The notes beneath the pieces are model-generated. The model did no database searches. It was given only the letters and a program-made list of their open reading frames with translations, and was not told where the DNA came from. From NCBI GenBank assembly GCA_050246875.1, contig JBFWVF010000007.1, forward strand, positions 62,001-126,000: a DNA stretch of 64,000 nt. Reading direction: 5' to 3'. Both the position numbers and the translations under genes were made by a program. This DNA comes from SHWB01 sp050246875 (GTDB taxonomy: Bacteria > Pseudomonadota > Alphaproteobacteria > UBA6615). Below are positions 50,578-60,619 of this stretch, one piece after another. Each line of letters starts with the position of its first letter. Position 1 is the first letter of the stretch.

Positions 50578-52641
50578 CTAGGGACGGACGACGAGGCTGC
50601 CGGCGGCGGTGCGGCGGACGCGCGCGGCGGGATCGACGACGACGGTGGTGAATGGCGACTCGACGATCGCCGGTCCGGCAATGTCGCGGTCGAGCGGCAC
50701 GGCGTCGAAGCGATGGACCGAAGCCTCCACTTCGCCGTGCCCCGCGAACCACACCGTGCGACGGTCGGCGCCGCTGCGCGCGTCGGCGGCGCCGAGTAGC
50801 CGGCCGGTTTCGGCCTCATGCAGGCGGCAGCCGACAAACGCCGTCCAGCCGACGAATTCGATGGCCGAGGCCGGGTCGCGCACGGCGAAGATCTGCTCGT
50901 GGACGGCGTGGAACGCCTCGACCAGCCCGGCGAGATCGGCGTCGCTGTCGAAACGGCCCGCCTTCAGCGGCACCTCGATCTCCCACACCTGATGCGCGTA
51001 GCGCGCTTCGACCGTGTAGTGGATGGTCACCTCACGCGCGCCCTTGCCGGGACCGTCGGCAAAGGCGCGGCACTGCTCCGTCAGGCCGGCGAGCACCGCG
51101 TTGACGGCGTCACGATCGAAGGCGTCCGAGGTCGTGTAGAAGGTGCGGCGGTATTCGTTCGACAGGTCGGACATCAGCGCGCCCGCCGCCGACAGCGCCG
51201 CCCCCGTCTCCGGGATCAGCAGCACGGGACAGCCGAGCCGACGCGCGATGAACACCGAGTTGAGGCCGGCCGCGCCGCCGCCACCGACCAGCACGGCATC
51301 GGCCGGGTCGATGCCCTGGTTGACGGTGATGTCCTCGATCGCCTGCACCATGTTTTCGGTCGCCACCTCGACGATGGCGGCGGCGGCTGCCTCCATCGAC
51401 AGGCCGAGCGGCTTCGCTATCTTCGCCTCGATGGCGCGTCGAGAGGCGGCGGCGTCGAGCGCCATGCTGCCGCCGAGGAAGAAGCCGGGATCGAGCCAGC
51501 CCAGCGCCAGGCAGGCGTCGGTCAGGGTCGGCTCCGTGCCGCCGGCGCCGTAGCACACCGGGCCCGGCACCGCGCCGGCGCTCTTCGGGCCGACATGCAG
51601 GACGCCGCCGCTGTCGACCCAGGCGATCGAACCGCCGCCGGCGCCGATCGACTTGATGTCGATGGAGGCGAGCCCGGTCATGTGGCCGCGATAGGGCTGG
51701 CCGATCCAGGTTTCCTTGGTCAGCGGAATGCGGCCGCCGCGCACGAGGCTCACGTCGTAGGTGGTGCCGCCCGTATCGGCGACGATGACGTTGGCGGCAT
51801 CCGCGTCGAGGCGCGCGTAGTGGCGGCCGGCGATCGGCGCCATCGACGGGCCGGAGTTGATGGCGTGGATCGGCTTTTCCGACAGTTCGTGCGCGTCGAG
51901 CATGCCGCCGAGCGAGGTCAGCACCAGCGTGCGCCCCTTGAAGCCGGCGGCTTCCAGCCGCTCGGTGAGACCGCCGAGGTAGCGGGTCATCAGCGGCTTC
52001 AGCGAGGCGTCGATGGCCGAGGCCGAGGCGCGGCGATACTCGCGCAGTGCCGGATTGAGGCGGTGCGACAGCGTGTAGGGCACACCCGGCAGGTGGCGTT
52101 CGATCAGTTCGCCGACGCGCAGCTCGTGCGCCGGATTGGCGATCGACCACAGCAGGCAGACGGCAACGGCCTCGGCGCCACTCGCCTGCACCTGCTGCAG
52201 CAATGCCACCGTCGCCGCCTCGTCGAGCGGCACGAAGATGCTGCCGTCATGGCGGATGCGCTCGGGAACCTCGAAGGTCAGGGCGCGCGGCACATAGGGC
52301 TCGGGATATGGCACCGTGAAGTTGAACGGCTCCATGCGCCCGGCCTCGCGCAGCACGAGGATGTCGGGATGTCCGGCCGTGGTGAGGAACGCCGTCTTCG
52401 CCGTGTTGGCGGTGATGACGGCATTGATCGCGTGCGTCGTGCCATGGATCAGCATGTCGCCGCGGCCCAGCATCTCGCGCAGCGACAGGTCGAAGTCGCT
52501 CGCCGCCAGCGCCAGCGCATCGAGCACGCCCTTCACCGGATCGCCGGGCGTCGTCGCCGCCTTGTACATGCGCAGGGACTGCGCGTCGTCCTCGACGATC
52601 AGGTCCGTGAAGGTACCGCCCGTATCGCAGGCAAACCGCAT
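50578..52641 (-). CDS. hyuA: hydantoinase/oxoprolinase subunit A
   Basis: 687 residues from ATG 52641. The N-terminal ATP-fold motif CDTGGTFTDLIV at about 5-16 and GTTHAINAVI, then the nucleotide site VADTGGTTYDVSLV in the C-terminal half, place it in the HyuA/5-oxoprolinase family. It supplies ATP hydrolysis to the HyuB partner. First gene of a three-gene operon (hyuA, hyuB, SDR). It could also be part of an N-methylhydantoin or caprolactam-type system; the sequence does not settle this. Confidence 0.94.
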   Translation of the reverse strand: MRFACDTGGTFTDLIVEDDAQSLRMYKAATTPGDPVKGVLDALALAASDFDLSLREMLGRGDMLIHGTTHAINAVITANTAKTAFLTTAGHPDILVLREAGRMEPFNFTVPYPEPYVPRALTFEVPERIRHDGSIFVPLDEAATVALLQQVQASGAEAVAVCLLWSIANPAHELRVGELIERHLPGVPYTLSHRLNPALREYRRASASAIDASLKPLMTRYLGGLTERLEAAGFKGRTLVLTSLGGMLDAHELSEKPIHAINSGPSMAPIAGRHYARLDADAANVIVADTGGTTYDVSLVRGGRIPLTKETWIGQPYRGHMTGLASIDIKSIGAGGGSIAWVDSGGVLHVGPKSAGAVPGPVCYGAGGTEPTLTDACLALGWLDPGFFLGGSMALDAAASRRAIEAKIAKPLGLSMEAAAAAIVEVATENMVQAIEDITVNQGIDPADAVLVGGGGAAGLNSVFIARRLGCPVLLIPETGAALSAAGALMSDLSNEYRRTFYTTSDAFDRDAVNAVLAGLTEQCRAFADGPGKGAREVTIHYTVEARYAHQVWEIEVPLKAGRFDSDADLAGLVEAFHAVHEQIFAVRDPASAIEFVGWTAFVGCRLHEAETGRLLGAADARSGADRRTVWFAGHGEVEASVHRFDAVPLDRDIAGPAIVESPFTTVVVDPAARVRRTAAGSLVVRP

Positions 52642-52699
52642 GACGCCCCCGTTCCGCCGCGGCGGATGTGAACCGATCATAACGCCCGTGGCGTGGGTG

Positions 52700-53401
52700 T
52701 CAGCGCTTCTTCTGCCAGCACGCGACGACGTCGGGCGCGTTGCAGACCTGGCCGAACCAGCGGTCGATGTTGAACAGCGTACCCTGGTGCAGGTCCTCGC
52801 TGACGGTGCCGGTGCAGTCGTCGAGGAAGACGATGTAATAGTCGTGGAAGAAGCCGTCGCGCGCGGTCGACTCGACGCAGCCATTGGTGATGGCGCCGGT
52901 CATGATCATGGTGCGGATGCCGTTCGAGCGCAGCACCATGTCGAGGTTGGTGCCGATGAAGCCGCCATAGCGGTGCTTGTGGATCACCGGCTCTCCCGGC
53001 AGCGGGCGGACATTGCCGTAGAACTCGCCGCCCCAGCCGCCCTCGAGGCACACCGGATACTCGATGAAGCGGCCCTTCCAGCGGCGCATCGACTGCTCGA
53101 GCCAGACGTCGGACATGAAGTTGGCCTGGGCGTTGTAGATCGTCTGGATCCACACGACCATCACGCCGGCCTCCCGCGCGCTCAGCACGAAGTCATGCAG
53201 GCGCGGCACCATCTTCTGGATGCGGTCGAGCGGAAAGCCTTCACGGTCGAGCATACCGCCCTCGGCACAGAAGTCGTTCTGCACGTCGACGACCACGACT
53301 GCGGCGTGCGCGGGATCGACCTTGGCATCGAGCGTGGTGAGCGCCCGGGCCAGCGTCTTGCGGACGCTGGCGCGCATCGGATCCGTCATCTGGTCGGTCA
53401 T
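52700..53401 (-). CDS. isochorismatase-family cysteine hydrolase
   Basis: 233 residues from ATG 53401, with AAGGAG six bases upstream. The triad is visible: D39 (VVDVQNDF), K142 (HKHRYGGF) and C175 (GAITNGCVESTARDG). Such enzymes hydrolyse amides or ureides, e.g. carbamoyl sarcosine or biuret. It is coupled to the GntR gene by a 4-bp overlap and lies 58 bp upstream of hyuA in the same direction, so it may open the product of the HyuAB enzyme. Biuret, peroxyureidoacrylate and carbamate are candidate substrates. Confidence 0.93.
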   Translation of the reverse strand: MTDQMTDPMRASVRKTLARALTTLDAKVDPAHAAVVVVDVQNDFCAEGGMLDREGFPLDRIQKMVPRLHDFVLSAREAGVMVVWIQTIYNAQANFMSDVWLEQSMRRWKGRFIEYPVCLEGGWGGEFYGNVRPLPGEPVIHKHRYGGFIGTNLDMVLRSNGIRTMIMTGAITNGCVESTARDGFFHDYYIVFLDDCTGTVSEDLHQGTLFNIDRWFGQVCNAPDVVACWQKKR

Positions 53402-54156
53402 TCCGGGCTCCTTTCCGTCACGCCGCGGCGAGGTTCGCCGGCGGTGAAGTCGTAGAGTTCGGCGAACAGCCGGGCGGCATCGGCGATGTCGCCGGCCATG
53501 GCCGCGCGGGCCGCCGCCGCGTCGCCGCGCGACAGCGCATCGACCAGGCTGCCGTGGCGGCGGCGGGTCGAACGCGAAAGGCTCGCGCCCAGCGCCGAAT
53601 GGCGGTGATAGCCCATCGCCAGCGACGGGCCCCACTGCAGCCACAGAGACTCGATGATCGGCAGGAGGACGGCATTGTGGGCCGCCGCGTAGACGGCGAA
53701 GTGGAAGGCCCTGTTGCGCTCGCGGGCCGTTTCCCCGACACCCGTGCCGAGGGCCGCCATCAGGGCATCGTTATGGGCGACGATGCGCGCCCGTTCCTCG
53801 GCCGTGGCCTCGGTCGCCGCCAGGGCCGCGGCCTCGCCCTCGACCAGGGCGCGGGCATGCCACAACTCGTCGAAACGCGCGCGCGACAGCAGCGGCACCT
53901 GGACCGAGCGGTTGGCCAGCATGTCGAGCGCGCGCTCGGCCGCGAGCTGGCGCACGGCCTCGCGGACCGGCATGGCGCTCGTCCCGAGGGCTTCGGCCAG
54001 CAGGCGCACCGTCAGCGTCTGACCGGGCTGGAACCGCCCGGCCATGATCGCCTCGCGCAGGGCGCGGTAGACGCGCTCCTGCAGTGTCAGGTTTTCCACA
54101 CGGGCGAGTTCGGGCGCCAGCCCCGGCGCGGCATCCGCCATCTCGGCAACGATCAT
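53398..54156 (-). CDS. GntR-family regulator (FadR/FCD type)
   Basis: 252 residues. An N-terminal winged helix (about 25-95: RVYRALREAIMAGRFQPGQ, VRLLAEALGTSAMPVREAV) precedes an all-helical FCD ligand domain (about 110-240) with the metal-binding residues likely in HNDALMA, HFAVYAAA and MGYHRHS. It overlaps the isochorismatase start by 4 bp and diverges from a TRAP binding-protein gene, so it probably controls both directions. The ligand is probably an organic acid of the pathway. Confidence 0.93.
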   Translation of the reverse strand: MIVAEMADAAPGLAPELARVENLTLQERVYRALREAIMAGRFQPGQTLTVRLLAEALGTSAMPVREAVRQLAAERALDMLANRSVQVPLLSRARFDELWHARALVEGEAAALAATEATAEERARIVAHNDALMAALGTGVGETARERNRAFHFAVYAAAHNAVLLPIIESLWLQWGPSLAMGYHRHSALGASLSRSTRRRHGSLVDALSRGDAAAARAAMAGDIADAARLFAELYDFTAGEPRRGVTERSPE

Positions 54157-54415
54157 CGGTCCCTCGCTGCGGCGCCCCGACCGCGTGGCGACAACGCGAG
54201 GATGTCACGATTTGATCAAACATCAAACATCGCGGATCAAAATCTTGACGGCGTCGGTCGATCGGCCCGATGCTGGTCCTAACCGGTCCCCGATACCGGG
54301 TCGAACAGCAGGACAACAGGGAGACACGCCGGCACGCGCGCACAAGCGCGGCGCCGTTGCGTGTCTGCCTGTGGAATCACCGCCGGGCCTCCATGTCTGA
54401 TCACGGGAGACCCAC
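54157..54415. promoter_or_regulatory. divergent control region between GntR and the first TRAP binding protein
   Basis: 259 bp between start codons. An AT-rich island near 54206-54250 contains the perfect palindrome TTTGATCAAA (54211-54220) and TGAT-caaac-ATCA overlapping it. GntR/FCD regulators bind such short AT-rich palindromes, so this is the best operator candidate. Promoters for both sides must lie here. Confidence 0.5.
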
Positions 54416-55507
54416 ATGCTCGACGCTTGCACAAGGTATGGCGGCGCCATCTGCCTGGCCGCCGGAGTGACGCTCGCCTCCGCGCTGGCTGCCCCCGCCA
54501 CGGCGCAGCAGGTCATCAAGATGACCTTCATTTCCGGCTTTCCGCCGGCGATGACGACGGTCGGCGCCTTCGTCGACGCCTACACGCCGGCGGTCGACGC
54601 CGCGCTGGCCAAAGCCGGGCGCTACAGGATCGAGTGGAACTACGCCCACTCGGGCCAGGTCGTGAAGGCCCGCGGCGAACCCGAGGGCGTGCAGTCCGGT
54701 CTCGGCGACATCACCCACGTGACCACGCCGTTCCACCTCGACCGCGTGCCGCTCTACAAGGTGCCCTACGTCATCCCCTTCACGTCGAAGGACCCGGCGC
54801 TGATGGTGAAGATCTTCGACGCCATGCAGCCGAAGTTCACGGCGTTCGGCGAGGCGTGGAGCGCGCTCGGACAGGTCAACATCGGCTCGTCCGGCGTCGT
54901 CGACAACTACATCATCGTTTCCAAGACGCCGGTGGCCAAGCTGGCCGATCTGCGCGGCAAGAAGATGGGCGCCGCCGGCGCCAACATTCCCTGGGTCCAG
55001 GGCCTCGGCGTCGCCGGCGTCACCAGCGACCTCGCGGCCTTCTACAGCGGTCTCGCCACCGGCGTGTACGACTCCGCCCTCGTCTGGCCGCAGGCCATGG
55101 GCGCCTTCAAGCTGTGCGAACCGGCGCCGCACGTCCTCGACGCCGATATCGGCGCGGCCTCGATCCATGCGCTCAACGTCAACGAGGCCGTCTGGGCGAA
55201 GCTGCCCGACGAGGTGAAGACGGCGATGCGCGAGGCAGCGGCGGTCTGGACCAGCGATTCCCTGCGTCGTCTGGTCGAAGGCGCGCAAGGCGGCTACGAC
55301 CGCTGCAAGGCCGACTTTAAGATGGTCTACACGCGCCTGTCCGACGAGGAGCGCGTGGCATGGGCCAAGGGCCTGCCGAACATCGCTCAGGAATGGGCGA
55401 AGGACATGGACGGCAAGGGCCTGCCTGGCACCACCATCCTCGCCTTCTACATGGACGAACTGCGCAAGGCCAACCAGCCCATCGCGCGCCAGTGGGACAA
55501 GGAATAG
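54416..55507 (+). CDS. TRAP transporter substrate-binding protein, DctP family (first of two)
   Basis: 363 residues. A signal peptide of about 31 residues (ending APATAQQ) precedes a DctP-type periplasmic fold: MTFISGFPPAMTTVGAFVDA at the N-terminus and SKTPVAKLADLRGKKMGAAG in the hinge. It captures an organic acid in the periplasm for a DctQM permease. No permease gene is beside it; the only large-subunit gene in the window lies 8 kb away on the other strand. Its nearest relative is the next gene. A strong hairpin follows the stop. Confidence 0.93.
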   Translation: MLDACTRYGGAICLAAGVTLASALAAPATAQQVIKMTFISGFPPAMTTVGAFVDAYTPAVDAALAKAGRYRIEWNYAHSGQVVKARGEPEGVQSGLGDITHVTTPFHLDRVPLYKVPYVIPFTSKDPALMVKIFDAMQPKFTAFGEAWSALGQVNIGSSGVVDNYIIVSKTPVAKLADLRGKKMGAAGANIPWVQGLGVAGVTSDLAAFYSGLATGVYDSALVWPQAMGAFKLCEPAPHVLDADIGAASIHALNVNEAVWAKLPDEVKTAMREAAAVWTSDSLRRLVEGAQGGYDRCKADFKMVYTRLSDEERVAWAKGLPNIAQEWAKDMDGKGLPGTTILAFYMDELRKANQPIARQWDKE

Positions 55508-55523
55508 CGCGCCCCCGCCTCCC

Positions 55524-55556
55524 GAGCCGGCCCCGCCACCGCGCCGGGGCCGGCTC
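55524..55556 (+). terminator. strong hairpin after the first TRAP binding protein
   Basis: Perfect 12-bp arms GAGCCGGCCCCG (55524-55535) and CGGGGCCGGCTC (55545-55556) with a 9-base loop, starting 16 bp after the stop. A separate promoter is thus likely for the second binding protein. Confidence 0.65.
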
Positions 55557-55702
55557 CGGCACAGCCAGAATTCTGCCGACCTTCGGTCCGGTGCCGTTGT
55601 CGTCAGTTGACGGCATATTCCGGCCGGCCGATGCTTTCGTCAGGTTGCCCAATGGCAGCCAACGCGGTGGGCGCAGACCCGCCCGACAACGGGAGCAAAC
55701 GC

Positions 55703-56788
55703 ATGAACCGGACATTCGCCCGCATCGTCGCGGGGGCAGCGGTCGCCGTTGGCATCGCCGCCGGCGTCACGGCGCCGACCCTCGCCGCGGAAACCATCAA
55801 GCTCACCTACGTTTCCGGCTTCGCGCCGGGCGCCGTCGCGGTCGGCGCCTTCATCGATGTGTTCGCGCCGCAGGTCAATGCCGTGCTGGCGAAGTCCGGC
55901 AAGTACAAGATCGACTGGAACATCGCCCATTCAGGCCAGGTGGTGAAGGTGCGCGGCGAGGCCGAGGCGATCCAGTCGGGCCTCGGCGACATCGGCATGG
56001 TGGTCACCGCCTTCCACCTCGACCGCGTGCCGCTCTACCGCATGTCCTATGTCACGCCGTTCTCGACGAAGGATCCCGACGTTCAGACCGCGGCGGTGCA
56101 ATCCGTGCAGGACGCCAACCCCATCTACCTCGAGCACTGGAAGGCCATTGGCATCAGCCCGGTCGCCCTCTCCCAGGCGGTCGACAACTACGTCATCGTC
56201 TCGAAGACGCCGCTCGCCAAGCTTGACGACTTCAAGGGCAAGAAGGTCGGCGGCGCCGGTCCCAACCTGCCCTGGCTCGCGCCGCTCGGCGTTGCCGGTG
56301 TGACGAGCGATCTCGGCGCCTTCTACAACAGCCTCGCCACCGGCGTGTACGAGGCGGCGCTGGCATGGCCGCAGGCGCTCGGCGGCTTCAAGCTGTGCGA
56401 GCCCGCGCCGCACGCGCTCGACGCCGACATCGGCGTCGGCTCGACGCTCGTCCTCGCCATCAATGTCGACGTGCTCGGCAAGTTGCCGGCCGAGGTGAAG
56501 GCGGCGATGGCCGAGGTCGGACCGGCCTACGGTCGCGACTCCCACAACCGCCTGCTGGCCAGCACCAAGGCGGCCTACGAGACATGCACCAAGGACTTCG
56601 GCCTCAAGTACACCAAGCTCTCCGACGCCGAGCGCGTCGCCTGGGCGAAGAGCTTGCCGCCCTTCGGCCTCGACTGGGCCAAGGAGACCGACGCCAAGGG
56701 CATGCCGGGAACGAAGATCCTCACCGGCTACATGGACTCGCTTCGCGCCGCCAAGCAGCCGATCGCGCGCAACTGGGACAAGGAATAG
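55703..56788 (+). CDS. TRAP transporter substrate-binding protein, DctP family (second of two)
   Basis: 361 residues from ATG 55703, with GGGAG ahead; the longer frame upstream lies in the terminator region and is not used. A signal peptide (MNRTFARIVAGAAVAVGIAA, cleavage near TLAAE) precedes a DctP fold very like the previous protein over its full length, e.g. KLCEPAPH and QPIARxWDKE at the end. The two probably arose by tandem duplication. They may bind related acids and share one permease. Confidence 0.93.
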   Translation: MNRTFARIVAGAAVAVGIAAGVTAPTLAAETIKLTYVSGFAPGAVAVGAFIDVFAPQVNAVLAKSGKYKIDWNIAHSGQVVKVRGEAEAIQSGLGDIGMVVTAFHLDRVPLYRMSYVTPFSTKDPDVQTAAVQSVQDANPIYLEHWKAIGISPVALSQAVDNYVIVSKTPLAKLDDFKGKKVGGAGPNLPWLAPLGVAGVTSDLGAFYNSLATGVYEAALAWPQALGGFKLCEPAPHALDADIGVGSTLVLAINVDVLGKLPAEVKAAMAEVGPAYGRDSHNRLLASTKAAYETCTKDFGLKYTKLSDAERVAWAKSLPPFGLDWAKETDAKGMPGTKILTGYMDSLRAAKQPIARNWDKE

Positions 56789-56806
56789 CCCGCGAGAACC
56801 GTTCAC

Positions 56807-56834
56807 GGCGGGCGGCGGCCGGGTGTCGCCCGCC
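56807..56834 (+). terminator. hairpin after the second TRAP binding protein
   Basis: Arms GGCGGGCG (56807-56814) and CGCCCGCC (56827-56834) around 12 bases, followed by GCTTTCGTCG. It could end the binding-protein transcript before the hydratase gene. Confidence 0.5.
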
Positions 56835-56907
56835 GCTTTCGTCGCGTGACGGGAGCGGGACGCGGCGGCTACAGTCGCCGCCCGTTCCGCCCCTGCACGA
56901 GCCCGCC

Positions 56908-57705
56908 ATGACGCCCGAAGCCATCGAGGAAGCCGCCCGCCTGCTCGCCGCCAACCGGCTCGATCGCACGCGCCTGACCGCATTGCCGGAAGGCTGCCGT
57001 CCGCCGGACATCGACACGGCCTACCTCGTTCAGGCACGTCTCAACGAGCATCTTTCGCTGGCCGGCCTCGGCCGCATCGGCGGCTGGAAGATCGGCGTGA
57101 CCACGCCGGTCATGCAGCGCTACATGGGCATGTACGAGCCGTCCTACGGCGCCGTCTTCGCCCCGACGATCCGGCACGGACACGCGCATGTCCGCCATGC
57201 CGACTTCGCCAATCCGGGCGTCGAGGCCGAAATCGCTGTCTCGCTGGCCGCCGACCTGCCGCTGAGCGGCGAGAAATGGACGCGCGACAGCGTCGCCGCC
57301 GCGGTCGGCGCCTGCATGGCATCGATCGAGATCGTCGATGCGCGCTACGCCGACTACAGGAAGCTCGACACGCCGACGATGGTCGCCGACGACTTCTTCA
57401 ATGCCGGCGTGATCCTCGGCCCCGCCTGTCGCGACTGGCGGAAGCTCGACCTCGCCGAGGTCACCGGCCGCATGGTGCTCAACGGCACCGAGGTCGGCAC
57501 CGGCAAGGGCGCGCTGGTGATGGGCCACCCGTTCGAGGCGCTCGCCTTCGTCGCCAACCGCCTCGCGGGATTCGGCCGTCACCCGCGCGCCGGCGACGTG
57601 GTGACGCTGGGATCGGTGGTCGAGACGAAGTGGCTGTCGCCCGGCGACGTCGTCGAGGTGACGATGGAGGGCATCGGCAGTTGCGGCGTGACTTTCGCCC
57701 GGTAA
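56908..57705 (+). CDS. 2-oxopent-4-enoate hydratase-like protein (FAH superfamily)
   Basis: 265 residues. It resembles MhpD/DmpE-type hydratases: WKIGVTTPVMQRYMGMYEPS, VEAEIAVSLAADLP (metal-binding E-x-E) and VADDFFNAGVILGP. Such enzymes add water to 2-hydroxypenta-2,4-dienoate after ring-cleavage of aromatics, or decarboxylate oxalocrotonate. In this cluster it could act late in a ring-degradation route. It is convergent with the acyl-CoA dehydrogenase, 10 bp between stops. Confidence 0.9.
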   Translation: MTPEAIEEAARLLAANRLDRTRLTALPEGCRPPDIDTAYLVQARLNEHLSLAGLGRIGGWKIGVTTPVMQRYMGMYEPSYGAVFAPTIRHGHAHVRHADFANPGVEAEIAVSLAADLPLSGEKWTRDSVAAAVGACMASIEIVDARYADYRKLDTPTMVADDFFNAGVILGPACRDWRKLDLAEVTGRMVLNGTEVGTGKGALVMGHPFEALAFVANRLAGFGRHPRAGDVVTLGSVVETKWLSPGDVVEVTMEGIGSCGVTFAR

Positions 57706-57715
57706 CGGCGCGGCG

Positions 57716-58915
<1,200 letters not shown>

Positions 58916-58938
58916 GGATGGGCGCTCCCTTGTGAGGA

Positions 58939-59709
58939 TCAGAGCGTTGTGATGGTGAGGCCGCCGTCGACGACGAGCACGGCCCCGGTCATGAACGAGC
59001 CGCCCGGACCGACGAGCAGGAGCAGCGGCCCGTCGAGATCCTCCGCGACGCCGAAGCGGCGCAGCGCGGCGCGGCGCGCGAGGCGCTGGCCCGGTTCGCT
59101 GTTGAGGAAGTCGCGGTTGAAGTCGGTCTCGATGTAGCCGGGCGCCAGCGCGTTCACCAGCACGCCGGCCTGCGCCAGTTCCAGCGCCAGCGAGCCGGTC
59201 ATGCTGACGAGGCCCGCCTTCGCCGCCGAGTAGGCCATGACGCCCTTGCCCTCGGTGGTCACGCCCAGCACGGAGGCGATGTTGACGATGCGGCCACCCT
59301 TGCCGTGCGCCTGCATGTGGCGACCCGTCTCGCGCGCCACCAGCCAGCAGCCGGTAAGGTTGGTGTCGACGACGTCCTCCCAGTCGGTCAGCGCCGTTTC
59401 GAGCAGGCGCTTGGTGTAGGTGACGCCGGCGTTGTTGATACAGATCGTCACCGGCCCGAGCCCCTCGCCGGCGGCGGCGACGGCGGCGGCGACGGAAGCC
59501 TCGTCGCGCACGTCCAGCGCGACCGGCAGGGCACGACCGCCCGCGGCGGCGATCTCGCCGGCCAGGGCCGCCAGACGCTCGGTCCGCCGCGCGGCGAGAG
59601 CAACGGCGGCGCCGTGGCTGGCCAGCAGGCGAGCGAAATGCGCGCCGAGTCCGCTCGACGCTCCCGTCACGAGGGCGACCTGTCCCTCCAGTTCCCGCGA
59701 TGGCGCCAT
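58939..59709 (-). CDS. SDR family oxidoreductase
   Basis: 256 residues from ATG 59709. Cofactor motif TGASSGLG (15-22), NNAG at 92-95, catalytic S146 and Y160/K164 (YSAAK). The substrate may be a 3-hydroxyacyl-CoA, given neighbours that are an acyl-CoA dehydrogenase (24 bp downstream) and, divergently, a crotonase. It would complete a beta-oxidation-like set. The divergent crotonase gene starts 105 bp away. Confidence 0.92.
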   Translation of the reverse strand: MAPSRELEGQVALVTGASSGLGAHFARLLASHGAAVALAARRTERLAALAGEIAAAGGRALPVALDVRDEASVAAAVAAAGEGLGPVTICINNAGVTYTKRLLETALTDWEDVVDTNLTGCWLVARETGRHMQAHGKGGRIVNIASVLGVTTEGKGVMAYSAAKAGLVSMTGSLALELAQAGVLVNALAPGYIETDFNRDFLNSEPGQRLARRAALRRFGVAEDLDGPLLLLVGPGGSFMTGAVLVVDGGLTITTL

Positions 59710-59813
59710 CCGACGCGCTCCTCCGTCGCAGGGCCGCCCGTTGCCGTCGCCGGGGGCCGCCGGTACCTTGGGCCACGCCCGAAACGAGGCGCGACGGGGG
59801 AGAGGATTACGCC

Positions 59814-60599
59814 ATGCCGACGATCGTTGTCGACAAGCGAGACGGCATTGCCACGCTGACACTCAACCGGCCGGACGTGATCAACGCGCTCAATCCCGAG
59901 ATGGCCGTCGAACTCGACGCCGCGATGGTCGATCTGGCGCGTGATACCGCCGTTCGCTGCGTCGTCGTGCGCGGTTCGGGGCGGGGCTTCATGGCCGGCG
60001 GCGATGTGGCGACGATGCAGGCCAACCTGCCCGACCCGCGCCCGTTCATCTCGCACATGATCGAGATCTATCACCGCGCCGTACTGGCCATGTCGCGGCT
60101 GCCGAAGCCGGTCATCGCCTCGATACACGGGCCCGTCGCCGGCGCCGGCGTCGGGCTGGCGATGAATGCCGACATCGCCATCGCCGCCGACAATGCGACG
60201 TTCATGCTGGCCTATGTCCGCATCGGCACCAATCCGGATGGCGCGACGACCTATCTGCTGCCACGCCTGGTCGGGCGCCGCAGGGCGATGGAGCTGGCCT
60301 TGTTGAGCGATGCAATCGACGCCGCGCGCGCCGAGGACCTCGGCATCGTCAATCGCGTGGTGCCGGCTGCCGAGCTGGAAGCCGAGACGGCGAAGCTTGC
60401 GCGCCGCCTCGCCGACGGCCCGACGAAGGCCTATGCCGAGACGAAGGCGCTGATCAATCGTTCCTTCGAGTCGGCAGACATGGCCGAGCACCTCGCCCAT
60501 GAACGCGCGGCCTTCCTGCGCAGCGCCATCACCGGCGATTTCGCCGAAGGCATCACCGCCTTCGTGAGCAAGCGGAAGCCCGGCTTCACCGGCCAGTAG
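59814..60599 (+). CDS. enoyl-CoA hydratase/isomerase (crotonase), PaaG-like
   Basis: 261 residues. The crotonase oxyanion-hole motifs are MAGGDVATMQ (about 58-67) and IHGPVAGAGVGLAMNADIAI. Where classic hydratases have the second catalytic Glu, this one has Asp in GTNPDGATTYLLPRLVG, as in PaaG-type isomerases; the first Glu is also replaced (LAYVRIG). It therefore more likely isomerises or opens a ring than hydrates. It is followed 20 bp later by the DpgC-like gene, so the two are probably co-transcribed. Confidence 0.92.
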   Translation: MPTIVVDKRDGIATLTLNRPDVINALNPEMAVELDAAMVDLARDTAVRCVVVRGSGRGFMAGGDVATMQANLPDPRPFISHMIEIYHRAVLAMSRLPKPVIASIHGPVAGAGVGLAMNADIAIAADNATFMLAYVRIGTNPDGATTYLLPRLVGRRRAMELALLSDAIDAARAEDLGIVNRVVPAAELEAETAKLARRLADGPTKAYAETKALINRSFESADMAEHLAHERAAFLRSAITGDFAEGITAFVSKRKPGFTGQ

Positions 60600-60619
60600 A
60601 CCAGCGGCGGACGTGCCCG

